Positions 1 through 6,420 of a stretch of 39,687 nt of DNA are shown piece by piece. Both the position numbers and the translations under genes were made by a program. How positions within the stretch are numbered: position 1 is the first letter of the stretch; each line of letters starts with the position of its first letter. The notes below the pieces were generated by a model, which saw only the letters and a list, made by a program, of their open reading frames with translations, searched no databases and was not told where the DNA came from. The DNA is from Kiritimatiellaeota bacterium B1221 (GTDB taxonomy: Bacteria; Verrucomicrobiota; Kiritimatiellia; SS1-B-03-39; UBA6053), in NCBI GenBank assembly GCA_029269125.1, contig JARHXX010000033.1, positions 1 through 39,687 of the forward strand. The letters run 5' to 3'.

Positions 1-11
1 AGGTCAAAGGG

Positions 12-98
12 ATCCAACGCTTTTAAACTCGCCAACCTCTCCTTGCGTCCTGTACTCTCCTTGTCATGCAACATCGCTTAAAACCCTGAATGTTGTGT
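12..98 (+). other. Possible degenerate attC site left of the first cassette
   Basis: The 7-mer GTTGTGT at 92-98 is the exact complement of ACACAAC at 1628-1634, the R'' box at the other end of the same cassette. Integron cassettes are expected to show this relation, because R'' pairs with the R' sequence carried at the cassette's own left end. A candidate partner R'' is ATCCAAC at 12-18, and short candidate L arms are TTTTAA (21-26) and TTAAAA (79-84). The L arms are AT-only and weak, so only the R' edge at 92 is moderately supported. A simple 6-bp inverted repeat CAACAT/ATGTTG (69-74, 90-95) also exists here and could be an unrelated hairpin. Confidence 0.3.
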
Positions 99-117
99 GA
101 GGAAAAAATAAACGAAC

Positions 118-147
118 TTGACATGTGTTGCAATTGCAACATACAAT
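118..147 (+). promoter_or_regulatory. Promoter with embedded operator of the DinJ/YafQ-like module
   Basis: A perfect -35 box TTGACA (118-123) and a -10 box TACAAT (142-147) are separated by 18 bp. The spacer contains the 16-bp perfect palindrome TGTTGCAATTGCAACA (126-141). This is the expected place for an autoregulatory operator bound by a ribbon-helix-helix antitoxin. The predicted transcription start, about 7 nt after the -10 box, falls on the A of the ATG at 154, so the message would be leaderless. Confidence 0.65.
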
Positions 148-153
148 AAGGGT

Positions 154-411
154 ATGAAAACAGCAGCCATACACAGTCGAATTGAACCCGAGGTTAAGGC
201 ACAAGCCGAATCCATCTTGCAAAGGTTAGGTGTTAGCCCCACGGAAGCCATCCGTATGTTTTACACACAAATCACACTTAGGAACGGCCTCCCATTTTCT
301 GTAGATATTCCAAATGAGACAACTGAAAAGGCTCTAAAAGACTCCCGGGAAGGTGAAAATCTCGAGCAATTTGAAAGTGTGGATGACCTGATGAGTAGCT
401 GGGGTTCATGA
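154..411 (+). CDS. RelB/DinJ-family antitoxin
   Basis: Predicted 85-aa antitoxin that neutralises the toxin encoded next to it and represses their shared promoter. The N-terminal segment starting MKTAAIHSRIEPEVKAQAE, followed by LGVSPTEAIRMFYTQI and GLPF, is typical of the RelB/DinJ ribbon-helix-helix domain, and the length is close to that of E. coli DinJ. The acidic C-terminal tail would wrap the toxin. I chose ATG 154 over an in-frame TTG at 118 because that TTG is the first three bases of the -35 box TTGACA, and the family N-terminus begins at 154. There is no convincing Shine-Dalgarno sequence, consistent with a leaderless message. The stop overlaps the toxin start by 4 bp (ATGA), indicating translational coupling. 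It is read as the first gene of an integron cassette. Confidence 0.85.
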   Translation: MKTAAIHSRIEPEVKAQAESILQRLGVSPTEAIRMFYTQITLRNGLPFSVDIPNETTEKALKDSREGENLEQFESVDDLMSSWGS

Positions 412-677
412 AGTCTATTTTTCAGACTTCTCAGTTTAAAAAGGATATTAAGCGCCTAAAGAAACGAGGGAAAGATCTAAATAAATTGGGTGCAGTTCTT
501 CGAATTCTTACCAACGATTGTGCTTTAGAAGAAAAGTATAGAGATCATGGATTAACAGGAAAGTGGACAGGCTCCCGTGATTGCCATATTGAACCCGATT
601 GGATTTTAATTTATCGAATCGATGAAGAGTCGGTTTTTCTAGAACGTTCAGGAAGTCATAGTGACCTATTTCGATAA
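408..677 (+). CDS. YafQ-family mRNA interferase toxin
   Basis: Predicted 89-aa ribosome-dependent RNase of the RelE/YafQ superfamily, which would cleave mRNA in translating ribosomes when released from its antitoxin. The order of catalytic candidates matches YafQ: H47, H60, D64 and H84 have the same spacing as E. coli H50, H63, D67 and H87. The segment ending SGSHSDLF is the usual YafQ C-terminus, and the Lys-rich N-terminal helix (FKKDIKRLKKRGKD) is characteristic. It overlaps the antitoxin gene by 4 bp. The Mrr-like gene follows 28 bp downstream with no obvious promoter, so the three genes may share a transcript. Confidence 0.87.
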   Translation: MKSIFQTSQFKKDIKRLKKRGKDLNKLGAVLRILTNDCALEEKYRDHGLTGKWTGSRDCHIEPDWILIYRIDEESVFLERSGSHSDLFR

Positions 678-705
678 TTACCAATAACTTGCAAAACAGA
701 ACATC

Positions 706-1626
706 ATGTCTATACCTGACTATCAAACCCTAATGTTTCCCGTCCTGAAAATCTCTGAGGATGGAAACACCCATAAGTTTAGGGATGCGATAGAAATTCT
801 CGCCGAAGGGTTTTCACTCACAGACGAAGAAAGAAGAGAGTTGTTACCAAGTGGATCACAGGCGGTTTTTGATAATCGAGTCGGTTGGGCAAGATCATAT
901 CTCAAGCAAGCTGGTTTACTAGATTCCCCCAAACGCGGATTTTTTAAAATAACTGAAAGAGGTAGGGAATTATTAAATTCTGGCATCACCAAAATTGACA
1001 ACTCTGTGTTGGAGCAGTTTGAGGAGTTTCAAGAATTCAAAAATAGAAAAAAGAAAAAGGATGACACAAAGTCAGATGACAGCATTGAATCGTCTATAGA
1101 TTCAGACCAAACTCCCGAGGATCAAATTGCATCCGCATACAGAACGATTAAGGCAGGTATTCAAAAAGAAATTCTTGAAAACATCATGAACTCATCACCA
1201 GCTTTCTTCGAAAGACTGGTAATCGATCTCATCGTACGTATGGGATATGGTGGCAGTCGATCTGACGCTGGCAGGGCAATCGGTAAAAGCGGGGACGGAG
1301 GAATAGATGGAATCATCAATGAAGATAAATTAGGTTTAGACGTCATTTACATTCAGGCAAAGCGATGGGAAGGAAATGTTGGTCGACCAGAAATCCAAAA
1401 ATTTGCAGGAGCGCTCCAAGGGCAGAGGGCAAGAAAAGGAATATTCATAACTACCTCCAATTTTTCCAATCAAGCATTAGAATACGTCAGCATGATCGAA
1501 TCCAAGATAATACTTATTGATGGAGATCGGCTTTCATCGCTCATGTTTGAGCATTCAGTTGGAGTATCTACAGCTGGGATTTACGAATTAAAGAAAATAG
1601 ACTCCGACTACTTTGAGGAAAACTAA
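706..1626 (+). CDS. Mrr-like restriction endonuclease (type IV-type)
   Basis: 306-aa protein with Mrr architecture. It has an N-terminal winged-helix domain (about 1-95), a charged low-complexity linker (about 105-140) and a C-terminal PD-(D/E)xK nuclease (about 160-285). Catalytic candidates are E169, D201 in GDGGIDG (196-202) and Q217-A-K219 in YIQAKRW, followed by the usual GIFITTSNFS strand. Mrr enzymes cut foreign, often methylated, DNA, so this is a defence gene. It lies on the same predicted cassette as the upstream TA pair, and its stop is one base before the attC-like R'' box at 1628. No clear ribosome binding site precedes the ATG. The exact modification specificity cannot be read from the sequence. 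Confidence 0.85.
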   Translation: MSIPDYQTLMFPVLKISEDGNTHKFRDAIEILAEGFSLTDEERRELLPSGSQAVFDNRVGWARSYLKQAGLLDSPKRGFFKITERGRELLNSGITKIDNSVLEQFEEFQEFKNRKKKKDDTKSDDSIESSIDSDQTPEDQIASAYRTIKAGIQKEILENIMNSSPAFFERLVIDLIVRMGYGGSRSDAGRAIGKSGDGGIDGIINEDKLGLDVIYIQAKRWEGNVGRPEIQKFAGALQGQRARKGIFITTSNFSNQALEYVSMIESKIILIDGDRLSSLMFEHSVGVSTAGIYELKKIDSDYFEEN

Positions 1627-1627
1627 G

Positions 1628-1687
1628 ACACAACAATACAGATCCAGCGAACTCGGCAAGCCTCGTCGCTGATTTGAGACGTTCTGC
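1628..1687 (+). other. attC-like integron recombination site 1
   Basis: Ordered boxes: R'' ACACAAC (1628-1634), L'' ATCCAGCGA (1642-1650), spacer, L' TCGCTGAT (1666-1673), R' GTTCTGC (1681-1687). L'' and L' pair over 8 bp with one unpaired C in L''. That C corresponds to an extrahelical G on the bottom strand, as known for attC sites. AAC and GTT triplets sit in the outer boxes as expected. The site abuts the stop of the Mrr-like gene. R' is GTTCTGC rather than the classical GTTRRRY, so it is a variant site. Confidence 0.6.
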
Positions 1688-1694
1688 AAAGAAA

Positions 1695-1886
1695 ATGAAT
1701 AAAAGAAAAGAAAGAGCAAAGGCATTCCGGAGCAATCTCAAAATCTGGCTTGTTGTATCACAGGTTTTAGGATTGATCGGCGCATTTGCGCTTGGGACTC
1801 TTCTCGATTCAGGAGTGGAAGGCTATTTTTGGGGTTACGGACTTGGAGTATTCTTGAGCCTTGGCGGCACGTTTGGCTTGTCATAG
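1695..1886 (+). CDS. Small two-helix membrane protein of unknown function
   Basis: 63-aa ORF that I do not recognise. A basic N-terminus (MNKRKERAKAFRSN) is followed by two hydrophobic segments (about 17-37 and 47-63) with many glycines, suggesting a small inner-membrane protein with its N-terminus inside. I chose ATG 1695 over an in-frame TTG at 1674 because the latter lies inside the attC-like site (before its R' box). The ribosome binding signal is weak. It would be the first ORF of the cassette that also carries BrnT/BrnA, with 65 bp between its stop and the BrnT start. Small orphan membrane proteins are common in integron cassettes. The ORF could also be non-coding. Confidence 0.45.
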   Translation: MNKRKERAKAFRSNLKIWLVVSQVLGLIGAFALGTLLDSGVEGYFWGYGLGVFLSLGGTFGLS

Positions 1887-1916
1887 AGAATAGAGGGGTT
1901 GAAAGATAATTTTCAC

Positions 1917-1953
1917 TTGTCTTTCTTGTGGTCCATAACTACATTGTAGTTAT
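1917..1953 (+). promoter_or_regulatory. Promoter and operator of the BrnT/BrnA module
   Basis: Candidate -35 TTGTCT (1917-1922), 17-bp spacer, -10 TACATT (1940-1945). The 19-bp odd palindrome ATAACTACATTGTAGTTAT (1935-1953) has perfect 9-bp arms and covers the -10 box and the predicted start point. BrnA is known to autorepress its operon through a ribbon-helix-helix domain, so this is a good operator candidate. Predicted +1 is at the A of ATG 1952, so the message would be leaderless, as in the DinJ/YafQ-like module. Confidence 0.55.
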
Positions 1954-2245
1954 GAATGAGTTGCATTTCACTTGGAACCCCGTAAAAAACGATACCAACC
2001 AAAAAAAACATGGGGTCAGCTTTGAAGAGGCACAGACGGTTTTCTTTGATGAAGCCGCCATGGAATTTTTCGATTCCAGCCTCTCAAAAGAAGAAGACCG
2101 GTTTTTGTTGCTTGGACAAAGTTTCAAACTCAGAACCCTGATGGTTTGTCACTGTTTCCGGGAGACTGACCAAGTGATCCGTCTCATTTCGGCACGCAAA
2201 GCAACCGCCAATGAACGAAAAACCTATCAACGGAACCGAACATGA
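1952..2245 (+). CDS. brnT: BrnT-family toxin
   Basis: 97-aa predicted ribonuclease toxin of the BrnT family (RelE-like fold), which inhibits translation when not bound by BrnA. Recognisable features are the N-terminal FTWNPVKNDTNQKKHGVSFEEAQTVF block and the C-terminal RLISARKATANERKTY block, both hallmarks of the family. ATG 1952 is preferred over an in-frame GTG at 1928 because the family N-terminus begins here and the 1928 codon lies within the promoter. The gene overlaps brnA by 4 bp (ATGA). The toxin-first order is normal for BrnTA. Confidence 0.88.
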   Translation: MNELHFTWNPVKNDTNQKKHGVSFEEAQTVFFDEAAMEFFDSSLSKEEDRFLLLGQSFKLRTLMVCHCFRETDQVIRLISARKATANERKTYQRNRT

Positions 2246-2460
2246 AAAAAGAATATAACCTGGAAAAAATGGAGTGGCGTAGAAATCCTTATGCCAAGCG
2301 TCTGAAAAAACAGATCACCATCCGGATGGGTGTAGATGTGATTGATTATTTTAAAGACCTTGCAGAGGAAACAGGTATTCCTTACCAAAATCTGATTAAC
2401 TCCTATCTTCGTGATTGTGTGGTAAATCACAAAAAACCATCCATGAAATGGGCATCGTGA
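2242..2460 (+). CDS. brnA: BrnA-family antitoxin
   Basis: 72-aa antitoxin of the BrnA/CopG-like ribbon-helix-helix group. The segment RRNPYAKRLKKQITIRMGVDVIDYFK followed by GIPYQNLINSYLRDCV is the typical DNA-binding and dimerisation domain. It should bind BrnT and repress the promoter at 1917-1953. It overlaps the toxin gene by 4 bp. The stop is 7 bp before the R'' box of the next attC-like site, the usual compact arrangement in integron cassettes. Confidence 0.88.
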   Translation: MKKEYNLEKMEWRRNPYAKRLKKQITIRMGVDVIDYFKDLAEETGIPYQNLINSYLRDCVVNHKKPSMKWAS

Positions 2461-2467
2461 GACAAAT

Positions 2468-2515
2468 GCAGAACAATCGGCTCCAGCGAAGAATCGCTGA
2501 GCCGTAACGTTCTGC
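2468..2515 (+). other. attC-like integron recombination site 2
   Basis: R'' GCAGAAC (2468-2474) is the exact complement of R' GTTCTGC (2509-2515). L'' CGGCTCCAGCGA (2478-2489) pairs with L' TCGCTGAGCCG (2494-2504) along its full length except for one bulged C. The bulge is at the same place as in site 1 and equals an extrahelical G on the bottom strand. The triplets AAC and GTT are present and the core reads AACGTT (2506-2511). R'' also complements the R' at 1681-1687, the left end of this cassette. Confidence 0.7.
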
Positions 2516-2561
2516 ACGAAACAAAGTGCGTACCATCCGATACAAACAGAGTGAATACTTG

Positions 2562-2756
2562 ATGCCGTGGAAGTGGCGGAAGAAGAATCCACTTTATCGA
2601 TTTATTTTGGATATTCCGTATGCACTCTTTTTCTCTATAGTGCCTGAGAAAAAAAGCTGGGAAGCCCCTCCCCTTCGGCCTGAAAAGCTGAGTTACATCC
2701 CACTGCCAATCGCAGCTGCAATATTGAATCGCTTCCGAGAGAGGATTGCGGAATAG
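2562..2756 (+). CDS. Small hypothetical cassette protein
   Basis: 64-aa ORF not recognised. It starts MPWKWRKKNPLYRF, has a moderately hydrophobic stretch (about 13-26), is proline-rich in the middle and ends NRFRERIAE. An in-frame GTG at 2526 would add 12 residues; ATG 2562 is kept as the conservative start. It lies directly after attC-like site 2 and would be the only ORF of a third, short cassette. The stop is 9 bp before an inverted repeat at 2766-2840 that may be a degenerate attC. No promoter or clear ribosome binding site was found, so it may not be expressed. Confidence 0.4.
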   Translation: MPWKWRKKNPLYRFILDIPYALFFSIVPEKKSWEAPPLRPEKLSYIPLPIAAAILNRFRERIAE

Positions 2757-2765
2757 GTCAACCAC

Positions 2766-2840
2766 TTTCAGAAACCTGCGCCGGTGTCCCGGGTTGAGAT
2801 GGCGTGCGTTTCAAGTAAGCAACATCTCAGGGTTCTGAAA
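2766..2840 (+). repeat. Inverted repeat, possible degenerate attC closing the array
   Basis: Outer arms at 2766-2778 and 2828-2840 pair at 12 of 13 positions (TTTCAGAA with TTCTGAAA, then CCTG with CAGG). Inner arms TGAGATG (2795-2801) and CATCTCA (2823-2829) also pair, but overlap the outer 3' arm by 2 nt. GTTCTGA at 2832-2838 resembles the R' boxes of sites 1 and 2. The spacing does not follow the attC pattern cleanly, so this could instead be a hairpin near the end of uvrC. Confidence 0.3.
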
Positions 2841-2873
2841 CAGACCACGGCACCGGTTTTTTCCCGGCCATTT

Positions 2874-4343
2874 TCACCGGTTCAAAACTTCAAATACCGT
2901 TTCCGCAAATTTCTTTCCGATCCCCGGGGCCTCCGCGATCTCTTCCACCGAAGCTTTTTTGATTCGCTGCACCGACCCGAAATGCTTTAACAGAATCATT
3001 TTACGTTTGTCCCCTATTCCCGGAATATCATCCAACAAGGATTCACGGATGCGCCTGTCCCGCAAACTCCGATGATAGGTCAAGGCAAAGCGGTGAGCCT
3101 CATCCCGAATCGCCCGCAGGATTTTGAGCCCCGGCGAATTCATGGGCATACGGATCGGCGGCTCCTGATTGGTCAAATCCCACACCACTTCTTCAAAGCG
3201 TTTGGCCAGCCCCACCGCCGGCAGCGATTGCAACCCCAATTCATCCAAAGCCTGCCGCCCCGCCCGCAACTGGGTGATCCCCCCGTCAAACACCACCAGA
3301 TCCGGGAGGGGTTTGTTTTCTTTTAACAAACGTGAATATCGCCGATGGGCCGCCTCCGCCATCGACCGGGGATCATCCGGCCCCACCACCGTCTTAATTT
3401 TAAAGCGCTTGTAGCGGTTCCGCTGCGGACGCCCCTCCACCGAACACACCATACTCGCCACCGATTCGGCTCCTCCGGTATTGGAAATATCAAAAGTCTC
3501 AATCACCCGCGGCAGACAGGGCAACCGCAACTCGCGTTTCAACTGGGCCAATCCTTCACGCGCCTCGTCGTCCATGCGCGCCTGGTCATGCGTTCCTTTG
3601 GCGCGCTGCTGAATGGTCTTCCGCAAACCCAACAGCGTATCCCGATACTGGGCCGCCTTTTCAAATTTCATCGCCTGGGCGGCCTCCGTCATTTTCTTTT
3701 CCAATTCTTTCAGAACTTCACGCCTTTCCCCTTTCAGGAAAGCCACCGCTTCTTCCGCCCGTAACCGATACGCTTCCCGCGAGATCTTCCCGATACAGGG
3801 TGCGGAGCAAAAGCTCAATATATCTGCCATGCAATGCCGATGATGCTCGGCCCCCGGAACCGTGGGACGACAACGCCGCAATCCATAATGACTTTCCACA
3901 AATTCTTTGGCCACCCGCGCGGAGGTGGAGGAAACGTAGGGCCCCAAATACGTCGCCCCGTCCGGTTTCTGAATCCGCGCCACCCGAAAAAAAGGAAAAG
4001 GATCCTGAAGATGTATGCGCAACAGAATAAAACGTTTGTCATCTTTAAACAGGGTATTGTAGAAAGGCTTATACTCCTTGATCAACTTGCCTTCCGTGAG
4101 GATCGCCTCCGCTTCGTTGTGAACCACAATGGTTTCCAGATCACAGATGCTGTGAATCAGCCCGCGGATTTTCGGATCCGAACGTTTTAAGGTTGCAGAC
4201 TGAAAATAATTCCGAACCCGGTTGCGCAGCGACTTGGCTTTACCCACGTAAATCACTTTCCCATTGCGGTCACGCATCAAATACACCCCCGGCTTGGCCG
4301 GAAGCGCCGCCAACTTGGCTTTTAATTCCTTAGACAAAGGCAT
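2874..4343 (-). CDS. uvrC: UvrABC excinuclease subunit C, short form
   Basis: UvrC makes both incisions in nucleotide excision repair after UvrA/UvrB damage recognition. Visible domains are GIY-YIG nuclease (about 10-95; Y21, Y32, E84), the Cys-containing linker (CRPTVPG to CSAPCIG, 158-185), a UVR motif (about 213-248), the RNase H-like nuclease (ETFDISN with D285, VFDGG with D353, DEAHRFA with H417) and paired HhH motifs (about 437-486). Length is 489 aa, against about 600 usual. Roughly 110-120 residues that normally lie between UVR and the RNase H-like domain are missing and replaced by a short charged linker, with both nuclease centres kept. The start has a good AAAGGA ribosome binding site. 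It lies 12 bp after the Minf_1886-like gene, probably co-transcribed. Confidence 0.93.
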   Translation of the reverse strand: MPLSKELKAKLAALPAKPGVYLMRDRNGKVIYVGKAKSLRNRVRNYFQSATLKRSDPKIRGLIHSICDLETIVVHNEAEAILTEGKLIKEYKPFYNTLFKDDKRFILLRIHLQDPFPFFRVARIQKPDGATYLGPYVSSTSARVAKEFVESHYGLRRCRPTVPGAEHHRHCMADILSFCSAPCIGKISREAYRLRAEEAVAFLKGERREVLKELEKKMTEAAQAMKFEKAAQYRDTLLGLRKTIQQRAKGTHDQARMDDEAREGLAQLKRELRLPCLPRVIETFDISNTGGAESVASMVCSVEGRPQRNRYKRFKIKTVVGPDDPRSMAEAAHRRYSRLLKENKPLPDLVVFDGGITQLRAGRQALDELGLQSLPAVGLAKRFEEVVWDLTNQEPPIRMPMNSPGLKILRAIRDEAHRFALTYHRSLRDRRIRESLLDDIPGIGDKRKMILLKHFGSVQRIKKASVEEIAEAPGIGKKFAETVFEVLNR

Positions 4344-4355
4344 CGTTTCCTTTGA

Positions 4356-4751
4356 CTACTCATGCGGATTGGACGGAAGAAAAGGAACCAGGAAGGCCTC
4401 CTCAAAATCAAACACCCCGTGAAAATCCTGCTTGTCGTCCTCTTCGGTTTTCCCCAACAATTCAGCCTCAATCATATTGTAAACGATCTCACCAAAATCG
4501 TCAGAACTCTCAATCCCCCAATGCCGAAGCACCCGCAAACTCACCGGACCAAATTCACGTATGGCATAGTCCCGAATCCCCTTTGACAACTCCCATCCCC
4601 GCACATGATGACTTTCATCTTCCTTGCCATCTTTCAGCGTATGCACCGTATAATCCAAGCCCTCACGTACAAAGGTGTATGCCTCCTCACGATAACGAGG
4701 ATCCTTTTCTACAATTTTACGGATAATTTCCCGTTGCTGCTGTTCAGTCAT
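4356..4751 (-). CDS. Minf_1886-like conserved PVC protein
   Basis: 131-aa protein of unknown function. Blocks such as KDPRYREEAYTFVREGLDYTV, VRGWELSKGIRDYAIREFGP, LRHWGIESSDDFGEIVYNMIEAELLGKTEED and DFHGVFDFEEAF match my memory of the Verrucomicrobia/Planctomycetes-restricted family called Minf_1886 (TIGR04138). The gene is therefore useful as a lineage marker. It contains no signal peptide or membrane segment and is rich in acidic residues, suggesting a soluble cytoplasmic protein. It sits directly upstream of uvrC with a 12-bp gap, and 236 bp separate it from murB, a space without a recognised feature. A role linked to DNA repair is only a guess from context. Confidence 0.8.
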   Translation of the reverse strand: MTEQQQREIIRKIVEKDPRYREEAYTFVREGLDYTVHTLKDGKEDESHHVRGWELSKGIRDYAIREFGPVSLRVLRHWGIESSDDFGEIVYNMIEAELLGKTEEDDKQDFHGVFDFEEAFLVPFLPSNPHE

Positions 4752-4987
4752 AGTCGAAACTTATCCCCAAAGCGCCCAACTGGCAACGTCGAAGCAAAAG
4801 GAATTTTCACAAAAATTTATCCAACAAAACTTTCAAAACTCTGGATTTTTTCGATCCGTATCTTCCCGGTTTTGTTTAACGCGCTGAGGTTTGCTCCAAA
4901 CGACTTTGCTACGGGGTGTTGAATCTCCTGCTTACGATCATTACCCAGCGGCACCCAAAAATTCATCATACATATGACTGAGTTTTT

Positions 4988-5971
4988 CTAATAAAAACCC
5001 GCTCCGCCGGGTTCACCCGGGATGTTTCCCAGATAGCGGACCTCACGCTCTAAGTCGATACCATGCATTTTTTTAACCGCAGCCTGCAGCTCCCTCGCCA
5101 ACTGCGCCACATCCGCCGCCCGACAGGATTCATTCCGCTTCACCAAAATATTCGCGTGACCCGTGTACACCCCTGCCCCTCCCACCTGAAACGCTTTGGC
5201 ACCGGCCTGTTCCAGAAAATAACCCGCAGCCTGACGGCGTTCTGCCGCCGAACTGGGCTCCAGGTTTTTAAAAAAACTGCCAATACAGGGCTCCTTTTCC
5301 CAGTCCGGATGTCGGGCGTTGCGTAAATCCAGAATTCGTTTCCGCTCCCCCTCCAGAAATACTTTTTCACCGGGTTCCAGTTGCAAAATCACTTCCGAGA
5401 CCCACAGCTCCCCCGTTTTGAGCTTCGAATTCCGGTAGGAAAATCCACAGTCGGCCACTGAATATTTTTTTTGTTCCCCACGGGGGCCAAATCCATAAAC
5501 TTCACACAGCACATGCTCCATTTGCACCCCCCAGGCACCCGCATTGCCCACCACCGCACCGCCCAGGCTTCCGGGTATGCCATTAAATGATTCCAACCCC
5601 GCCCAGCCCTCCCGGGTGGCCCAGTCCACTGCGGCCTGTAAATTTGCCGAAGCCGGGAAGCGCCATTTGCCCTGCCCTTCATCCACCGGCACCGGCTCTC
5701 CACCGGTGAACCTTACCATCACCCCCGGCCAGCCCTCATCGGAAAACAATACATTGCTCCCTTCCCCGATCAGCAGAGCGTCCTGACCTTGCCGGGATAA
5801 AATTTTCCGAACTTCGCCTAAATCTTCAGGACGGTGACAATTCAACAAACAGGCAACAGGCCCCCCCAGTCGGAAACTTCCCAATTTGGACAGGGAAACA
5901 TTTTTTTGAGGAAAAATATCCAGGGAAAGAAATCCCTCGGGATCCAGTTCCGGCAACTCGGCGGAAGACAT
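4988..5971 (-). CDS. murB: UDP-N-acetylenolpyruvoylglucosamine reductase
   Basis: MurB reduces UDP-GlcNAc-enolpyruvate to UDP-MurNAc with NADPH and FAD in cytoplasmic peptidoglycan precursor synthesis. FAD-binding signatures are GEGSNVL (69-75) and GIPGSLGGAVVGNAGAWG (131-148). The substrate-binding YRNSKL includes R180, the catalytic serine is S232 in CIGSFFKN, and the C-terminal EREVRYLG supplies E310. The 327-aa length is normal. It begins 3 bp after the stop of the membrane-anchored gene at 5975, so it is the fourth gene of a minus-strand operon starting with the LysM lipoprotein. This places the three unknown proteins near cell-wall metabolism. Confidence 0.95.
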   Translation of the reverse strand: MSSAELPELDPEGFLSLDIFPQKNVSLSKLGSFRLGGPVACLLNCHRPEDLGEVRKILSRQGQDALLIGEGSNVLFSDEGWPGVMVRFTGGEPVPVDEGQGKWRFPASANLQAAVDWATREGWAGLESFNGIPGSLGGAVVGNAGAWGVQMEHVLCEVYGFGPRGEQKKYSVADCGFSYRNSKLKTGELWVSEVILQLEPGEKVFLEGERKRILDLRNARHPDWEKEPCIGSFFKNLEPSSAAERRQAAGYFLEQAGAKAFQVGGAGVYTGHANILVKRNESCRAADVAQLARELQAAVKKMHGIDLEREVRYLGNIPGEPGGAGFY

Positions 5972-5974
5972 GAC

Positions 5975-6409
5975 TCAGCGAACAATCCAGATCAAACTGT
6001 AAATGATCACCACACTCAGAATCAGCAGAAAAACCAGCCGGTTCCGGTGAATATTTAAATGGGACCCACTATCTTTCGGGCGCAGGTCTTTTTCCGTCCC
6101 CAACGCAAAGTAATTATTAAACTTTGCCTGTTTACGGGAATCTGAGGTAGGTGCCTGAATACCGTTGGGGCCAAAGCTTTGGTGATTCAGTTTCACTTTT
6201 GAGCTCGAACCCTTTCCTCGTTTATTTTGCCCCAAAGCCCATGAAAACAGACCCGTAAAAACAGAGACATGCGCCACATCCGGCTGTACATAACGCTGTT
6301 CACGCTTCAAAGGCACATCGCGGGGCATACTTTTCACGATCCGCCGGCCAGTCCCTTCACGAACCAAAGGATCGCGGTTTTGAGATGAGGTGTGGTGCGG
6401 ATCTTGCAT
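5975..6409 (-). CDS. Hypothetical tail-anchored protein
   Basis: 144-aa protein not recognised. The first 120 residues are polar, Arg/Lys/Ser/Gln-rich and probably disordered, with no N-terminal signal. The last 22 residues (about 122-143, starting NRLVFLLILSVV) form a single hydrophobic helix, so the protein is probably anchored by its C-terminus with the bulk in the cytoplasm. It lies between the coiled-coil gene (gap about 11 bp) and murB (gap 3 bp) and is almost certainly co-transcribed with them. No ribosome binding site is obvious. A structural or scaffolding role near wall synthesis is inference from position only. Confidence 0.7.
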   Translation of the reverse strand: MQDPHHTSSQNRDPLVREGTGRRIVKSMPRDVPLKREQRYVQPDVAHVSVFTGLFSWALGQNKRGKGSSSKVKLNHQSFGPNGIQAPTSDSRKQAKFNNYFALGTEKDLRPKDSGSHLNIHRNRLVFLLILSVVIIYSLIWIVR

Positions 6410-6420
6410 AGCGCCGTACT

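Noticed and set aside
118..153. TTG start at 118 for the DinJ-like antitoxin
   Set aside because: The codon is part of the -35 box TTGACA and the added residues do not fit the family; ATG 154 is preferred.
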